Source: Amycolatopsis anabasis
Lineage (GTDB): Bacteria > Actinomycetota > Actinomycetes > Mycobacteriales > Pseudonocardiaceae
Direction of reading: 5' to 3'
Assembly: GCF_009765355.1 (NCBI RefSeq)
Contig: NZ_VTHK01000043.1
Span: 18,412-82,411, forward strand
Length of the DNA: 64,000 nucleotides
In this document: in pieces, positions 43,060 to 50,996 of the stretch
Numbering within the stretch: position 1 is the first letter of the stretch
Layout: the number at the start of each line of letters is the position of its first letter
Position numbers and translations under genes: made by a program
The notes under the pieces: model-generated
The model's database searches: none
What the model was told of the DNA's origin: nothing
What the model saw: the letters and a program-made list of their open reading frames with translations, nothing else

Positions 43060-44319
43060 ATGGGCGGAGCACCGCGGGTCGTCGTGCGCACCGGTCAGGG
43101 GCTGCCGGAACTGGACTGGGCCGGTGAGCTGGCCCAGCTCACCGATTCCTGGCCGTACCTCGGGCCGACCTGGCTCGCGGCGAGCGAGCAGGCGTTGCCG
43201 GAACTGAAGCCGTGGCACACCGTCGCGTCCCGCGCCCGGGGTGAGCTGGCGCTGCTGCCCGGCTACCTGATGGATTCCCCGCCGGTGGTGGACCACGAAC
43301 CGCGCACCTATCTGGGCTGGCGGGCGCCCTCGGGCGAGGAAGTGTGCTGCGGCGCGGAAACCAACACGAGCATCAGCGCCGAAGTCGACGCGCTGGGCAC
43401 CGACCCGTTCTTTCCCGCGCTGCTGCTGGGTTCCCCGCTCGGCTACCGCACGGAGGTCGCCTACAACTTCTGGACCCCGGAACTGGCCTCGGCGATGATC
43501 GGCGCGCTGGTGCCGGCCGCGTTCGAGCAGGGGGTGCGCTGCGTGGTCGCGCCGTGGATCTCCGCCCGCCGCGGCAACGACGCTCTGGTCGAGGCGCTGC
43601 GTGCCGCGGGCGGGCACAGCACGTTCTGGGGATATGAGGACTTCCTGAGCCTGGACGCGGCGGACTGGTCGGCGCACCTGGCCGCGCTGCCGCTGAAGAA
43701 ACGCCAGCGGATCAAGGGAGACGTGCGCCGCGCCGAGGCGGCGGGGGTGCGGATCGAACGGGTGGACGGCGACGCGATCCGGCCCCAGGTCGCCCGCATC
43801 GCCGAGCTCACCTGCCTGAACCGGGAGAAGAACGGCGCGGGCGAGGAACCCGGTCACATCGCCCGCGTGCTCACCGCCCTGCTCGACGCCGGGGCCGACG
43901 TGCGCGCCTACCTGGGCGTCAAGGACGGCGCGGTGGTCGCCAGCTGTGTCGTGCTGCGCAAGAAACACCGACTGTTCCCGAAATGGGCGGGTTTCGACTA
44001 CGGCGCGATCGGGGAACGCAGCGGCGTCTACTTCGCGCTGGTGCTGGACGCCCCGGTCCGCGACGCCTACGCCGAGGGCCTGCGCACGGTCGAGTTCGGC
44101 GCCGGTGCGCACCGGGCCAAGGTGCTGCGCGGCTGCACCCCGCGCGCGGTGACCACGGCGATGGTGCTGGCCGACCCCGGACTCCGGGCGCGCGCCGCGG
44201 CCTGGATGGACGTGTTCGGCGCGAGCCGTCGAATCGCCTTCGGCGACCAGCCCAAGACCACCGCGCCGGTTCCGTTGCCGCTGGCGGGTGGCGGTGACTC
44301 GTGCTGCTCCGGCGGCTGA
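43060..44319 (+). CDS. FemAB/GNAT-like transferase (PF04339-type) with CCSGG tail
   Basis: A 419-residue protein with a GNAT-fold FemAB-like pattern: KKRQRIKGDVRRAEAAGV followed by HIARVLTALLDAGADVRAYLGVKDGAVVASCVVL, and YFALVLDAPVRDAYAEGLRTVEFGAGAHRAKVLRG at the end of the fold. Relatives transfer amino acids from tRNA or acyl groups from CoA. The last residues, DSCCSGG, form a vicinal Cys pair suited to As(III) binding, like pairs elsewhere in this operon. SD is GGGAGG; it starts 33 bases after arsL. It might add an amino acid to the arsenical; the substrate is inferred from context. Confidence 0.65.
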   Translation: MGGAPRVVVRTGQGLPELDWAGELAQLTDSWPYLGPTWLAASEQALPELKPWHTVASRARGELALLPGYLMDSPPVVDHEPRTYLGWRAPSGEEVCCGAETNTSISAEVDALGTDPFFPALLLGSPLGYRTEVAYNFWTPELASAMIGALVPAAFEQGVRCVVAPWISARRGNDALVEALRAAGGHSTFWGYEDFLSLDAADWSAHLAALPLKKRQRIKGDVRRAEAAGVRIERVDGDAIRPQVARIAELTCLNREKNGAGEEPGHIARVLTALLDAGADVRAYLGVKDGAVVASCVVLRKKHRLFPKWAGFDYGAIGERSGVYFALVLDAPVRDAYAEGLRTVEFGAGAHRAKVLRGCTPRAVTTAMVLADPGLRARAAAWMDVFGASRRIAFGDQPKTTAPVPLPLAGGGDSCCSGG

Positions 44320-44349
44320 CCGGGAAATCGACTGGGGAGGAGGTGCGCC

Positions 44350-45457
44350 GTGCTCACATTCGTGCCGTTGACCGGTTTTCTCGGCGCCGGGAAGACCACC
44401 ACGATGATCACCACCGCCGCCGAGCTCGAGCGGCGGGGGCGCGCGGTCGCCGTGGTCACCAACGACCAGGGCACCGAACTCGTCGACACCAGGCTGGCGC
44501 GCAGCCGGCTGGACCGGGTCGCCGAGATCACCGGTGGCTGCTTCTGCTGCCGGTTCGAGAACCTGGCCGCCACGATCCGCGACCTGGTCGACTCCGGCGA
44601 GGTGGACACCGTGATCGCCGAGGCGGTCGGCAGTTGCACCGATCTGCAGGCCACCGTGGTCCGGCCGCTTCGCCGCTTCTACCGCGAGAGCGTCGTGGTG
44701 TGTCCACTCACGACGGTGGTGGACCCCTTGCGGTACCAGGCTTTCGCGCGTGCCACCGAGCGGGGTGAGCCGGAGTCGGAGCTGTCCTACCTGTTCGGCC
44801 AGCAACTCGCCGAAGCCGACGTGCTCGCGGTGAACAAACTCGACACGATCTCGGCCGAGCAGGCCCGGACGCTGCTGGCCCGGCTGCGCGGAGACTATCC
44901 GAACGCGACAGTCGTCGGGTACAGCGCCGCCACCGGCGCCGGGATCGGCGAGTTGCTGGACGCCTGGACCGGGCCATCGGGCAACGAAGCCGTCGAACTG
45001 GGGGTGGACTACGACCGCTACGCCGCCGCCGAAGCGCAGCTGGCGTGGATGAACCAGGACCTGGAACTGGCCGCCGCCGCGGGGTGGGACGCCACCGGGT
45101 GGGCGCGGGCCGTCCTGGACCCACCTCTCGGCCTGGGCCGAACGAGCGGGAGTGCTCGTCGGGCACGCCAAGCTGACCGTCGAACTCGCTCCGGAAACCT
45201 TCGTCAAAGTCAGCCTGACCGCGGCGGGCGAAGCGCCGACGGTCGATCACTCCCCCGCCACCGGCACGGCCACCGCCGCGCGAGCGGTGATCAACGCCCG
45301 GGTCGCCTGCGAGCCCGCGGCGCTGGACGCCGCCGTCCGCGACGCGGTCCGGCACGCCGACCGGGCCACCGGGGTGTCGTCCTCCGGCACCGCCCCGGTG
45401 TCGTTCAAACCGGGCTACCCCACCCCGGTGCACCGACTCACCGCAGCCGGTTCGTGA
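44350..45457 (+). pseudogene. CobW/P47K-family GTPase, frameshifted
   Basis: The first about 257 codons encode a CobW-type metallochaperone: Walker A GFLGAGKTTTM, the metal-binding GGCFCCR, and the guanine-specificity NKLD. At 45120-45122 an extra C in CCC shifts the frame. After it, the original frame becomes Arg-rich nonsense overlapping arsM, whereas the +1 frame continues sensibly with HLSAWAERAG, VGHAKLTVELAPETFVKVSL and stops at 45457. A sequencing error, a real mutation or programmed slippage are all possible. CobW proteins deliver metals or help load cofactors; here it could serve the arsenical enzymes. Confidence 0.75.
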
Positions 45458-45479
45458 CCCGGACGAAAGGACGGCCCCG

Positions 45480-46211
45480 ATGAGCGAGACCACCAGCGCG
45501 GAGGTCCGGGACTACTACCGCGCCCGGGCCGCCGAAGCCGCGACCGGCGGTACCTGCTGCTCGACGGACACGCGGACCTTCGGCCCCGCCGCCTACCCGG
45601 GCCTCGGCCCCGGCAGCGCGCCGGACGCCGCGCTGCTGTCCAGCCTCGGCTGCGGCAACCCGACCGCGGTCGCGGAACTGCGCGAGGGCGAGACCGTGCT
45701 CGACCTCGGCTCGGGCGCCGGGCTCGACGTCATCCTCAGCGCCCGCCGGGTCGGCCCGGACGGGCTGGTCTTCGGCCTGGACTTCCTGGAGGAGATGCTC
45801 GCGGTGGCGCGCCGCAACATCGAGGACGCCGAGATCGACAACATCGTCCTGCTCAAGGGCACCATCGAACAGATCCCGCTGCCCGCGCACACCGTGGACG
45901 TGATCATCTCCAACTGCGTGATCAACCTGTCGCTGGACAAACCCGCGGTGTTCGCCGAAATGGCGCGCGTGCTCGCGCCCGGCGGCCGGCTGGGCATCAG
46001 CGACGTGGTCGCCGAGGACCGGCTCAGCCCCGCCGAACGCGCCGAACGCGGCGGGCACAGCCAGTGCATCGCGGGCGCCCTGTCGGTCACCGAGTACCGG
46101 CAACTCCTCGACGCGGCCGGGCTGGCCGACGCCGAGGTGACCTTCACCCAGCAAGCCGCCGACGGCATGCACGCCGCGATCATCCGCGCCCGCAAACCGG
46201 TGGAGGCGTGA
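45480..46211 (+). CDS. arsM: ArsM arsenite/organoarsenical methyltransferase
   Basis: A 243-residue SAM methyltransferase. The SAM site is VLDLGSGAGLDV. Cysteines match ArsM: Cys26-Cys27, Cys58 in SLGCGNP, Cys146 in SNCVINL and Cys196 in HSQCIAGA. The 50-residue spacing of the last two equals that of the As(III)-binding pair in characterised ArsM. In arsinothricin synthesis ArsM methylates hydroxyarsinothricin; alone it would methylate arsenite. SD is AAAGGA. Its stop overlaps the start of the PiT gene (TGATG). Confidence 0.92.
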   Translation: MSETTSAEVRDYYRARAAEAATGGTCCSTDTRTFGPAAYPGLGPGSAPDAALLSSLGCGNPTAVAELREGETVLDLGSGAGLDVILSARRVGPDGLVFGLDFLEEMLAVARRNIEDAEIDNIVLLKGTIEQIPLPAHTVDVIISNCVINLSLDKPAVFAEMARVLAPGGRLGISDVVAEDRLSPAERAERGGHSQCIAGALSVTEYRQLLDAAGLADAEVTFTQQAADGMHAAIIRARKPVEA

Positions 46212-47239
46212 TGTCCGCCGCCACCGTGCTGGTGTTCGTTCTGGTCGCCGCGCTGGCCGCGGTCAACGGCAGCAACGACGTGCCCAAGGGCGTCGCCACG
46301 CTGGCCGGTGCGGGCGTGACCCGCTACCGGACCGCGATCCTGTGGGGAACGGCCACCACGCTGATCGGCTGCGTCTGCTCGCTGGTGCTGGCGTCGAAGA
46401 TGACCAAGCTCTTCTCCGGCGGGATCGTCACCGGTAAACCGACCGAGGCCTTCGCGGTCGCCGTGCTGGCGGGGGCGGCGGGCTGGGTCGGCACGGCGAC
46501 CGTGCTGCGCCTGCCGGTCTCCACCACGCACGCCCTGATCGGCGGGCTCCTGGGCGCGGGATTGCTGCTGGGGCCCGGCGCCATCGCGTGGGGCGGCATC
46601 CCGGGCAAGCTGGTCATCCCGTTGCTGATCAGCATCGGCGTCGCCTACGCCGTCTCGCTGCTGCTCGCCCTGCTCTTCGGCCGACCCGGCAAGACCCCGG
46701 CCCACGTGACCTCCGTGCCCGCGGAAGGCCGGGTCGCGGTGCGCGAGGCCCCCGCGGCGGTCGCCGAGAAGACCTCGCACCGGGTGCTGACCGTCGCCCA
46801 CTGGTTCACCAGCGGCGCGACCGGATTCGCCCGGGGGCTCAACGACACTCCCAAGATCGTCGCGATCGGGGCGTTCGCGCTCGTCCCGGCGGGAATGCGG
46901 CTCTGGCAGATCATGCTCCTGGTCGCCGGCGCGATGGCCGTCGGATCCGTGGTCGGCGGCATGCGCGTGGCCCGGCGCCTGGGCGAAGGCGTGGTGAAGA
47001 TGAACCACCGCGAAGGATTTCTCGCCAACCTCACCACCGCCAGCCTGGTCGGGCTCGGCGCGGGCTACGGGCTGCCGATGTCCACCACGCACGTCTCCAC
47101 CGGCGCGATCGCCGGCTCCGCCGGGCCGAACCTGAGCCGGCTCAGCGCCAGAACACTGCGCGACTTCCTGATCGCCTGGCTGGTGACGCCCCCGTTCGCC
47201 GCGGCCGTGGCGGCCCTAGTGTTCGCGTTGGCGCGCTAG
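46211..47239 (+). CDS. PiT-family phosphate (or arsenate) transporter
   Basis: A 342-residue membrane protein with the two PHO4 signature repeats NGSNDVPKGVATL (near residue 20) and RGLNDTPKIVAIG in the second half, and STTHALIGG/STTHVSTGA loops. PiT carriers take up phosphate and admit arsenate. Translational coupling to arsM (TGATG) is unusual for a resistance operon and suggests delivery of arsenate for the pathway or phosphate balance during arsenic use. Confidence 0.85.
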   Translation: MSAATVLVFVLVAALAAVNGSNDVPKGVATLAGAGVTRYRTAILWGTATTLIGCVCSLVLASKMTKLFSGGIVTGKPTEAFAVAVLAGAAGWVGTATVLRLPVSTTHALIGGLLGAGLLLGPGAIAWGGIPGKLVIPLLISIGVAYAVSLLLALLFGRPGKTPAHVTSVPAEGRVAVREAPAAVAEKTSHRVLTVAHWFTSGATGFARGLNDTPKIVAIGAFALVPAGMRLWQIMLLVAGAMAVGSVVGGMRVARRLGEGVVKMNHREGFLANLTTASLVGLGAGYGLPMSTTHVSTGAIAGSAGPNLSRLSARTLRDFLIAWLVTPPFAAAVAALVFALAR

Positions 47240-47248
47240 CGTTTCCGA

Positions 47249-48859
47249 GTGAGCGAGCCCATGCTGGACCGAGACACCGCGGAGTCCTACGCCCGCTGGT
47301 TCCAGGCGCTGTCCGATCCGACCCGCGTCATGATCGTCCACTTCCTCGCCCACCAGCGCGACCCGGTCCCGGTCGGCACCATCGTCGAGCACCTCGGCGT
47401 GGCGCAATCCACCGTGTCGCACCACCTCAAGATCCTCGCGCACGTCCGGTTCGTCACCCGGCGCCGCGCGGGCACCAGCATCCGCTACGCCGTCAACCGC
47501 AACTGCGAGGTCGGCCTGCCCGCGGCCGCCGAGATCGTGATGGGCCTGTCCGCACCGCGCGACGAGGAAACCGCCATGGCACAACAGAAATCCGTTCCGG
47601 CTCACGCGGATGGCCGCGAACTTCCCGCCCTGCTGCTGATCGGCAGCGGAGACCGCCGCTACCGCGAATACATCCTCGACGCCGTGTCCCGGCACTTCCG
47701 GCTCTGGCTGCTCGACTCGGTCGAACCCACCTGGCAACGCCCCTACGTGGCGGGCGCCACGCTCGTCGACACCCGCGACCCGAAAGCCCTCCTCGGCGCC
47801 GCCACCACGCTCGACGGCTTTCCCGCGGCCGGGGTGTTCACCTACGACGAGTCGCTCGTGCACCCCGCCGCCGAACTCGCCCACGCCCTGGGCCTGCCCG
47901 GCAGCCCGCCCGAGGCCGTGCTCGCCTGCCGGGACAAAGCCGCCACCCGCTCCGCCCTGACCGCCGCAGCCGTCCCGCAACCCCGATCCCGGACCGTCGC
48001 GACCGCGGAACAAGCGCGGCACGCCGCCGCCGAGATCGGCTACCCCGTCGTGGTCAAAGCCCGCGGCCTGGCCGGCAGCCTCGGCGTCGTCCGCGCCGAC
48101 GACCCCGCCGAGATCGACGCGGCGTTCACCGCTGCGGCCGGGGCGAACTGGCCCGGGGTGCCGAGGTACGCGGCCGACGTCCTGATCGAGGAATTCCTCA
48201 CCGGCCCCGAAATCAGCGTCGACGCCGTCATCGCCGACGGTGTCTGCACTCCGCTGGTGATCGCCCGCAAGGAAACCGGGTTCGCCCCGTTCTTCGAAGA
48301 AACCGGGCACACCGTCGACGCCGCCGACCCCCTGCTGCACGACGCCGACCTGCGCGACCAGCTCGACCGCGTGCACAAGGCACTCGGCTTCACCCGCGGC
48401 GCCACCCACACCGAGTTCAAACTGACCCCGGCCGGTCCCCGCCTCGTCGAGATCAACGCCCGCCTCGGCGGCGACTTCATCCCCTACCTCGGCGCGCTCG
48501 CCACCGGATGCGACCCCGTCGTCGCCGCCGCCCAGGTCGCCGCCGGCCACCCACCGGACACCCGCCCACGGCACCGCCGCACCGCCGCGATCCGGTTCCT
48601 CTACCCCGACCACGACTGCCACACCGGCGCCGCCACCGTCCACCAGGACCGGTTCGGCCCCACCATCCACCAGGCCATCGCCACCGCCGCCCCCGGCACC
48701 GCACTCGCCCTGCCACCGCGCGGCTACCTCGCCCGTTACGGCCACGTCATCGCGGTCGGCGACGACCCCGCCCAGGTAGCCGCCGATCTGGCCGACCCCA
48801 CCCGCCTGATCGAACTCGAAGCCACCCCGCTCGCCGAAGGGCAGACCGGCGCCGGGTGA
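47249..48859 (+). CDS. ArsR regulator fused to an ATP-grasp ligase
   Basis: A 536-residue fusion. Residues about 10-100 are an ArsR HTH (LSDPTRVMIVHFL, then HLGVAQSTVSHHLKIL) with one Cys in VNRNCEVGLPAAAEIVMG where ArsR-ArsN has a Cys pair. Residues about 125-520 are an ATP-grasp domain: PVVVKARGLAGSLGV binds ATP and LVEINARLGGDFIPYLGALATGCD is the metal site typical of L-amino-acid ligases and carboxylases. Such ligases join a carboxylate to an amine using ATP. Last gene of the arsL operon. The GTG start at 47249 is uncertain; ATG 47261 is possible. Confidence 0.82.
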   Translation: MSEPMLDRDTAESYARWFQALSDPTRVMIVHFLAHQRDPVPVGTIVEHLGVAQSTVSHHLKILAHVRFVTRRRAGTSIRYAVNRNCEVGLPAAAEIVMGLSAPRDEETAMAQQKSVPAHADGRELPALLLIGSGDRRYREYILDAVSRHFRLWLLDSVEPTWQRPYVAGATLVDTRDPKALLGAATTLDGFPAAGVFTYDESLVHPAAELAHALGLPGSPPEAVLACRDKAATRSALTAAAVPQPRSRTVATAEQARHAAAEIGYPVVVKARGLAGSLGVVRADDPAEIDAAFTAAAGANWPGVPRYAADVLIEEFLTGPEISVDAVIADGVCTPLVIARKETGFAPFFEETGHTVDAADPLLHDADLRDQLDRVHKALGFTRGATHTEFKLTPAGPRLVEINARLGGDFIPYLGALATGCDPVVAAAQVAAGHPPDTRPRHRRTAAIRFLYPDHDCHTGAATVHQDRFGPTIHQAIATAAPGTALALPPRGYLARYGHVIAVGDDPAQVAADLADPTRLIELEATPLAEGQTGAG

Positions 48860-49285
48860 TCAGCCCGGCCCCAGATCGGCGGACAGCCAGTGTTCGGGAC
48901 GCATGTGGATGGCGATGTGCTCGCCGAACCGCGTCCGTTCGTATTCCACGAAACCGGGGGCCTTGTCGGGCGGCAGGTACCGCGCGACCACCTCCAGCGA
49001 CTGCTCGTCGCCGCACGGCCCGGTCCTGGTCACCGGCCCCTCCACCGACACGTAGCGGACGGTCGGCGCGGTCCGCTGCACCAGCAAGCTGAACCGGCCG
49101 GCCGCGCGGATCGCACGGGCCTTCCGCGAATCCGGCGGTGTGCGCACCCACAGCTCTCCGCCCGGGGTGTAGTGGTACCAGATGGGCACCGTCAGCGGCG
49201 CCCGATCCGCCCGCTCGACCACCGAGAGCGCGCCGACCAGGGGTTCTGCCAGGAACTGTTCACGTGCTTCCACCGATAACGCCAT
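48860..49285 (-). CDS. Pyridoxamine 5'-phosphate oxidase-like flavin-binding protein
   Basis: A 141-residue split-barrel protein (PPOX superfamily): LTVPIWYHYTPGGELWVRT and RFSLLVQRTAPTVRYVSVEGPVT are the two flavin-binding strand regions, and the acidic C-terminus ends in HMRPEHWLS. Members bind FMN or F420 and reduce or oxidise small substrates. It converges on the ArsR-ATP-grasp gene with no gap. The ATG at 49285 lacks a good ribosome site; a TTG at 49315 is an alternative. Whether it belongs to the arsenical locus is uncertain. Confidence 0.72.
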   Translation of the reverse strand: MALSVEAREQFLAEPLVGALSVVERADRAPLTVPIWYHYTPGGELWVRTPPDSRKARAIRAAGRFSLLVQRTAPTVRYVSVEGPVTRTGPCGDEQSLEVVARYLPPDKAPGFVEYERTRFGEHIAIHMRPEHWLSADLGPG

Positions 49286-49331
49286 GTGCCGGAGGCTAAC
49301 CGGCAGGTCCGACAAAAGTCCCGCCGCGGCT

Positions 49332-50045
49332 TCAAGCGTGCTGATCTTTGTGGCGGGCGACGACGCGCAGGCCGACCGGGGTGAGGCCGTTCTCGGCGAG
49401 CAGGACGTGCTCGAGGGCGAACATCCGCGCGGCGATCACCCGGGCACGCGGCTCTCCCGCGACGAGGTCGCCGAGGCATTCGTAGAGCTGCGGGCAGCGT
49501 TCGACCCGTTCGACGGTGAAGTGGCGCGCGAGGGTGGCGAGCAGCACCGTGCCGGCGTGCAGTCCGGTGCACCCGGCGTGGTCGAGGTGCCACCGGGCGA
49601 GCGGGTCGTCGGTGGGCGGGACGTGCGACGACGGCGCCGCCATACCGGCGTTTTCCAGGAAGGTGCGGGTTTCGTAGAACCAGGCCGCGGTGGCGCGGTC
49701 GGCCCGATCGTGGGCGAACTCTTCGGCGACGACGCAACCGTCGCGGTCGAGCAGGGTGCGGGCGTGGCCGAGCGTGGCGTCCAGGTCGGGCATTCGGTGC
49801 AGGCTCCGGCTGAACAGCACCACGTCGTAGCGTTCGCCGTGCTGCTCGAGGAAGCGCTGCCGCAGCCGCGCGGCGTTGTCGTCCCCGAGTGAGCTCACGC
49901 GGTAGCCGCGTTCGGCCAGCAGGCCGGTGACCGGCCAGCGGTGGCAGGTCACCTCCAGGATTCGCGCCGGCGGCGCGGGCAGCACGCTGACGAGGAAGTC
50001 GAGCCGGTGTTCGACGTCGAGGTCGTCGGAGCCCGTCATGGCCAT
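49332..50045 (-). CDS. Degenerate class I methyltransferase-like protein
   Basis: A 237-residue Rossmann-like protein with the order of a small-molecule methyltransferase: RILEVTCHRWPVTGLLAERG at motif I, VSSLGDDN at motif II and YDVVLFSRSLHRMPDLDATLGHARTLLDRDGCVVAEE as motifs IV-VI. Motif I lacks the usual GxGxG. The ATG at 50045 follows GGAG at six bases. It lies 31 bases after the ArsR-ArsN gene and is probably co-transcribed. It could modify the arsenical or be catalytically altered. Confidence 0.65.
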   Translation of the reverse strand: MAMTGSDDLDVEHRLDFLVSVLPAPPARILEVTCHRWPVTGLLAERGYRVSSLGDDNAARLRQRFLEQHGERYDVVLFSRSLHRMPDLDATLGHARTLLDRDGCVVAEEFAHDRADRATAAWFYETRTFLENAGMAAPSSHVPPTDDPLARWHLDHAGCTGLHAGTVLLATLARHFTVERVERCPQLYECLGDLVAGEPRARVIAARMFALEHVLLAENGLTPVGLRVVARHKDQHA

Positions 50046-50076
50046 GGGCAGCTCCGGTTCACTCGCAGGGATCGCT

Positions 50077-50919
50077 TCAGGCAACAGGGGATCGGCGTTC
50101 CACCAGAACGGTGTCGTGCCAGGCACCGTCGCGCTGGGCGATGCGATCGCGGACACCGATGGTGCGGAAACCGGCGGCGTGGTGCAGCGCGATGCCGGCG
50201 CGGTTCTCGGTGAAGATCGAGGCCTGCAACGTCCACAGCCCGGCCCGATCCGCCTCGGTCACCTGCTGGCGGACCAGGGCCTTGCCCACCCCCCGGCCGC
50301 GGTGCCCGTCCCCGACGTAGACCGCGGTTTCCGCGACACCGCGGTAGCACTCGCGGGCCGACACCGCGGTGGCGGCGGCCCACCCGACGATCTCGCCGTC
50401 GATTTCGGCGACCCAGCGGTGCCCGGGCAGCCACTTCGCGTCCAGGGTCGCGCGGCTGGGCACGCTCGTCTCGAAGGTCGCGATGCCGGTGGCGATGCCT
50501 TCGCCGTAGATCCGCCGCACCGCCGGCCAGTCCTCGGCGCGCAGGGCGCGGACGGTCAGGTCGGCGGGCGCCTCGCCCGGGCAGCAGGGCCGGGGCGCGA
50601 GCAGGCCCATCACGGCGTCGGCGGCGTGCGGCAGGCCGCTGCAGCAGGCCTGGTTGACCGTGACGACCGTGGCGGTGCCTTCCTTGCGCAGGTGGACGAA
50701 CCCGACCTCGGCGAGCTTGCGGACGTGGTGCGAGCAGGTCGACTGGCTGATCCCGAGCGTTTCGGTGAGCGCCCCGACCGTGCTGCCCCCGGCCGAGGTG
50801 GCCACCGCGTGCAGCAGCCGCACCCGGGTGGGCTCGGCCAAACACGCGAACCAGCTGGCGAAGGTTGTCGCGTCCGACTCCGGCAACGTGAGGGCATCGG
50901 TGGGCTCAACCGTCGTCAT
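50077..50919 (-). CDS. ArsR regulator fused to an ArsN-type N-acetyltransferase
   Basis: A 280-residue fusion. Residues 1-110 are an ArsR repressor (HTH LGISQSTCSHHVRKLAEVGF; As(III) site VNQACCSGLPHAADAVMG). Residues about 118-275 are a GNAT of the phosphinothricin/ArsN1 type: IYGEGIATGIATFET near the start and VGDGHRGRGVGKALV for acetyl-CoA. ArsN1 acetylates the amino group of arsinothricin and confers resistance. The protein would sense As(III) and detoxify the product. Two ATCGA-N6-TCGAT sites lie directly upstream. Confidence 0.87.
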   Translation of the reverse strand: MTTVEPTDALTLPESDATTFASWFACLAEPTRVRLLHAVATSAGGSTVGALTETLGISQSTCSHHVRKLAEVGFVHLRKEGTATVVTVNQACCSGLPHAADAVMGLLAPRPCCPGEAPADLTVRALRAEDWPAVRRIYGEGIATGIATFETSVPSRATLDAKWLPGHRWVAEIDGEIVGWAAATAVSARECYRGVAETAVYVGDGHRGRGVGKALVRQQVTEADRAGLWTLQASIFTENRAGIALHHAAGFRTIGVRDRIAQRDGAWHDTVLVERRSPVA

Positions 50920-50928
50920 CCCCGCATT

Positions 50929-50970
50929 ATCGACACGTGTCGATGGTTGCGTCAATCGATGGCGGTCGAT
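50929..50970. promoter_or_regulatory. Two tandem ArsR operator candidates
   Basis: ATCGA-CACGTG-TCGAT (50929-50944, a perfect 16-base palindrome) and ATCGA-TGGCGG-TCGAT (50955-50970) are centred 26 bases apart, immediately upstream of the ArsR-ArsN start. A third copy is at the permease promoter (41563-41578). Confidence 0.75.
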
Positions 50971-50996
50971 ATCCGCAACGATCCGGCCACGTCGGT

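Noticed and set aside
46588..49092. Plus-strand 834-codon open frame overlapping PiT and the ArsR-ATP-grasp gene
   Set aside because: Arg/Pro-rich shadow of two well-supported genes in another frame; no motif and no ribosome site.
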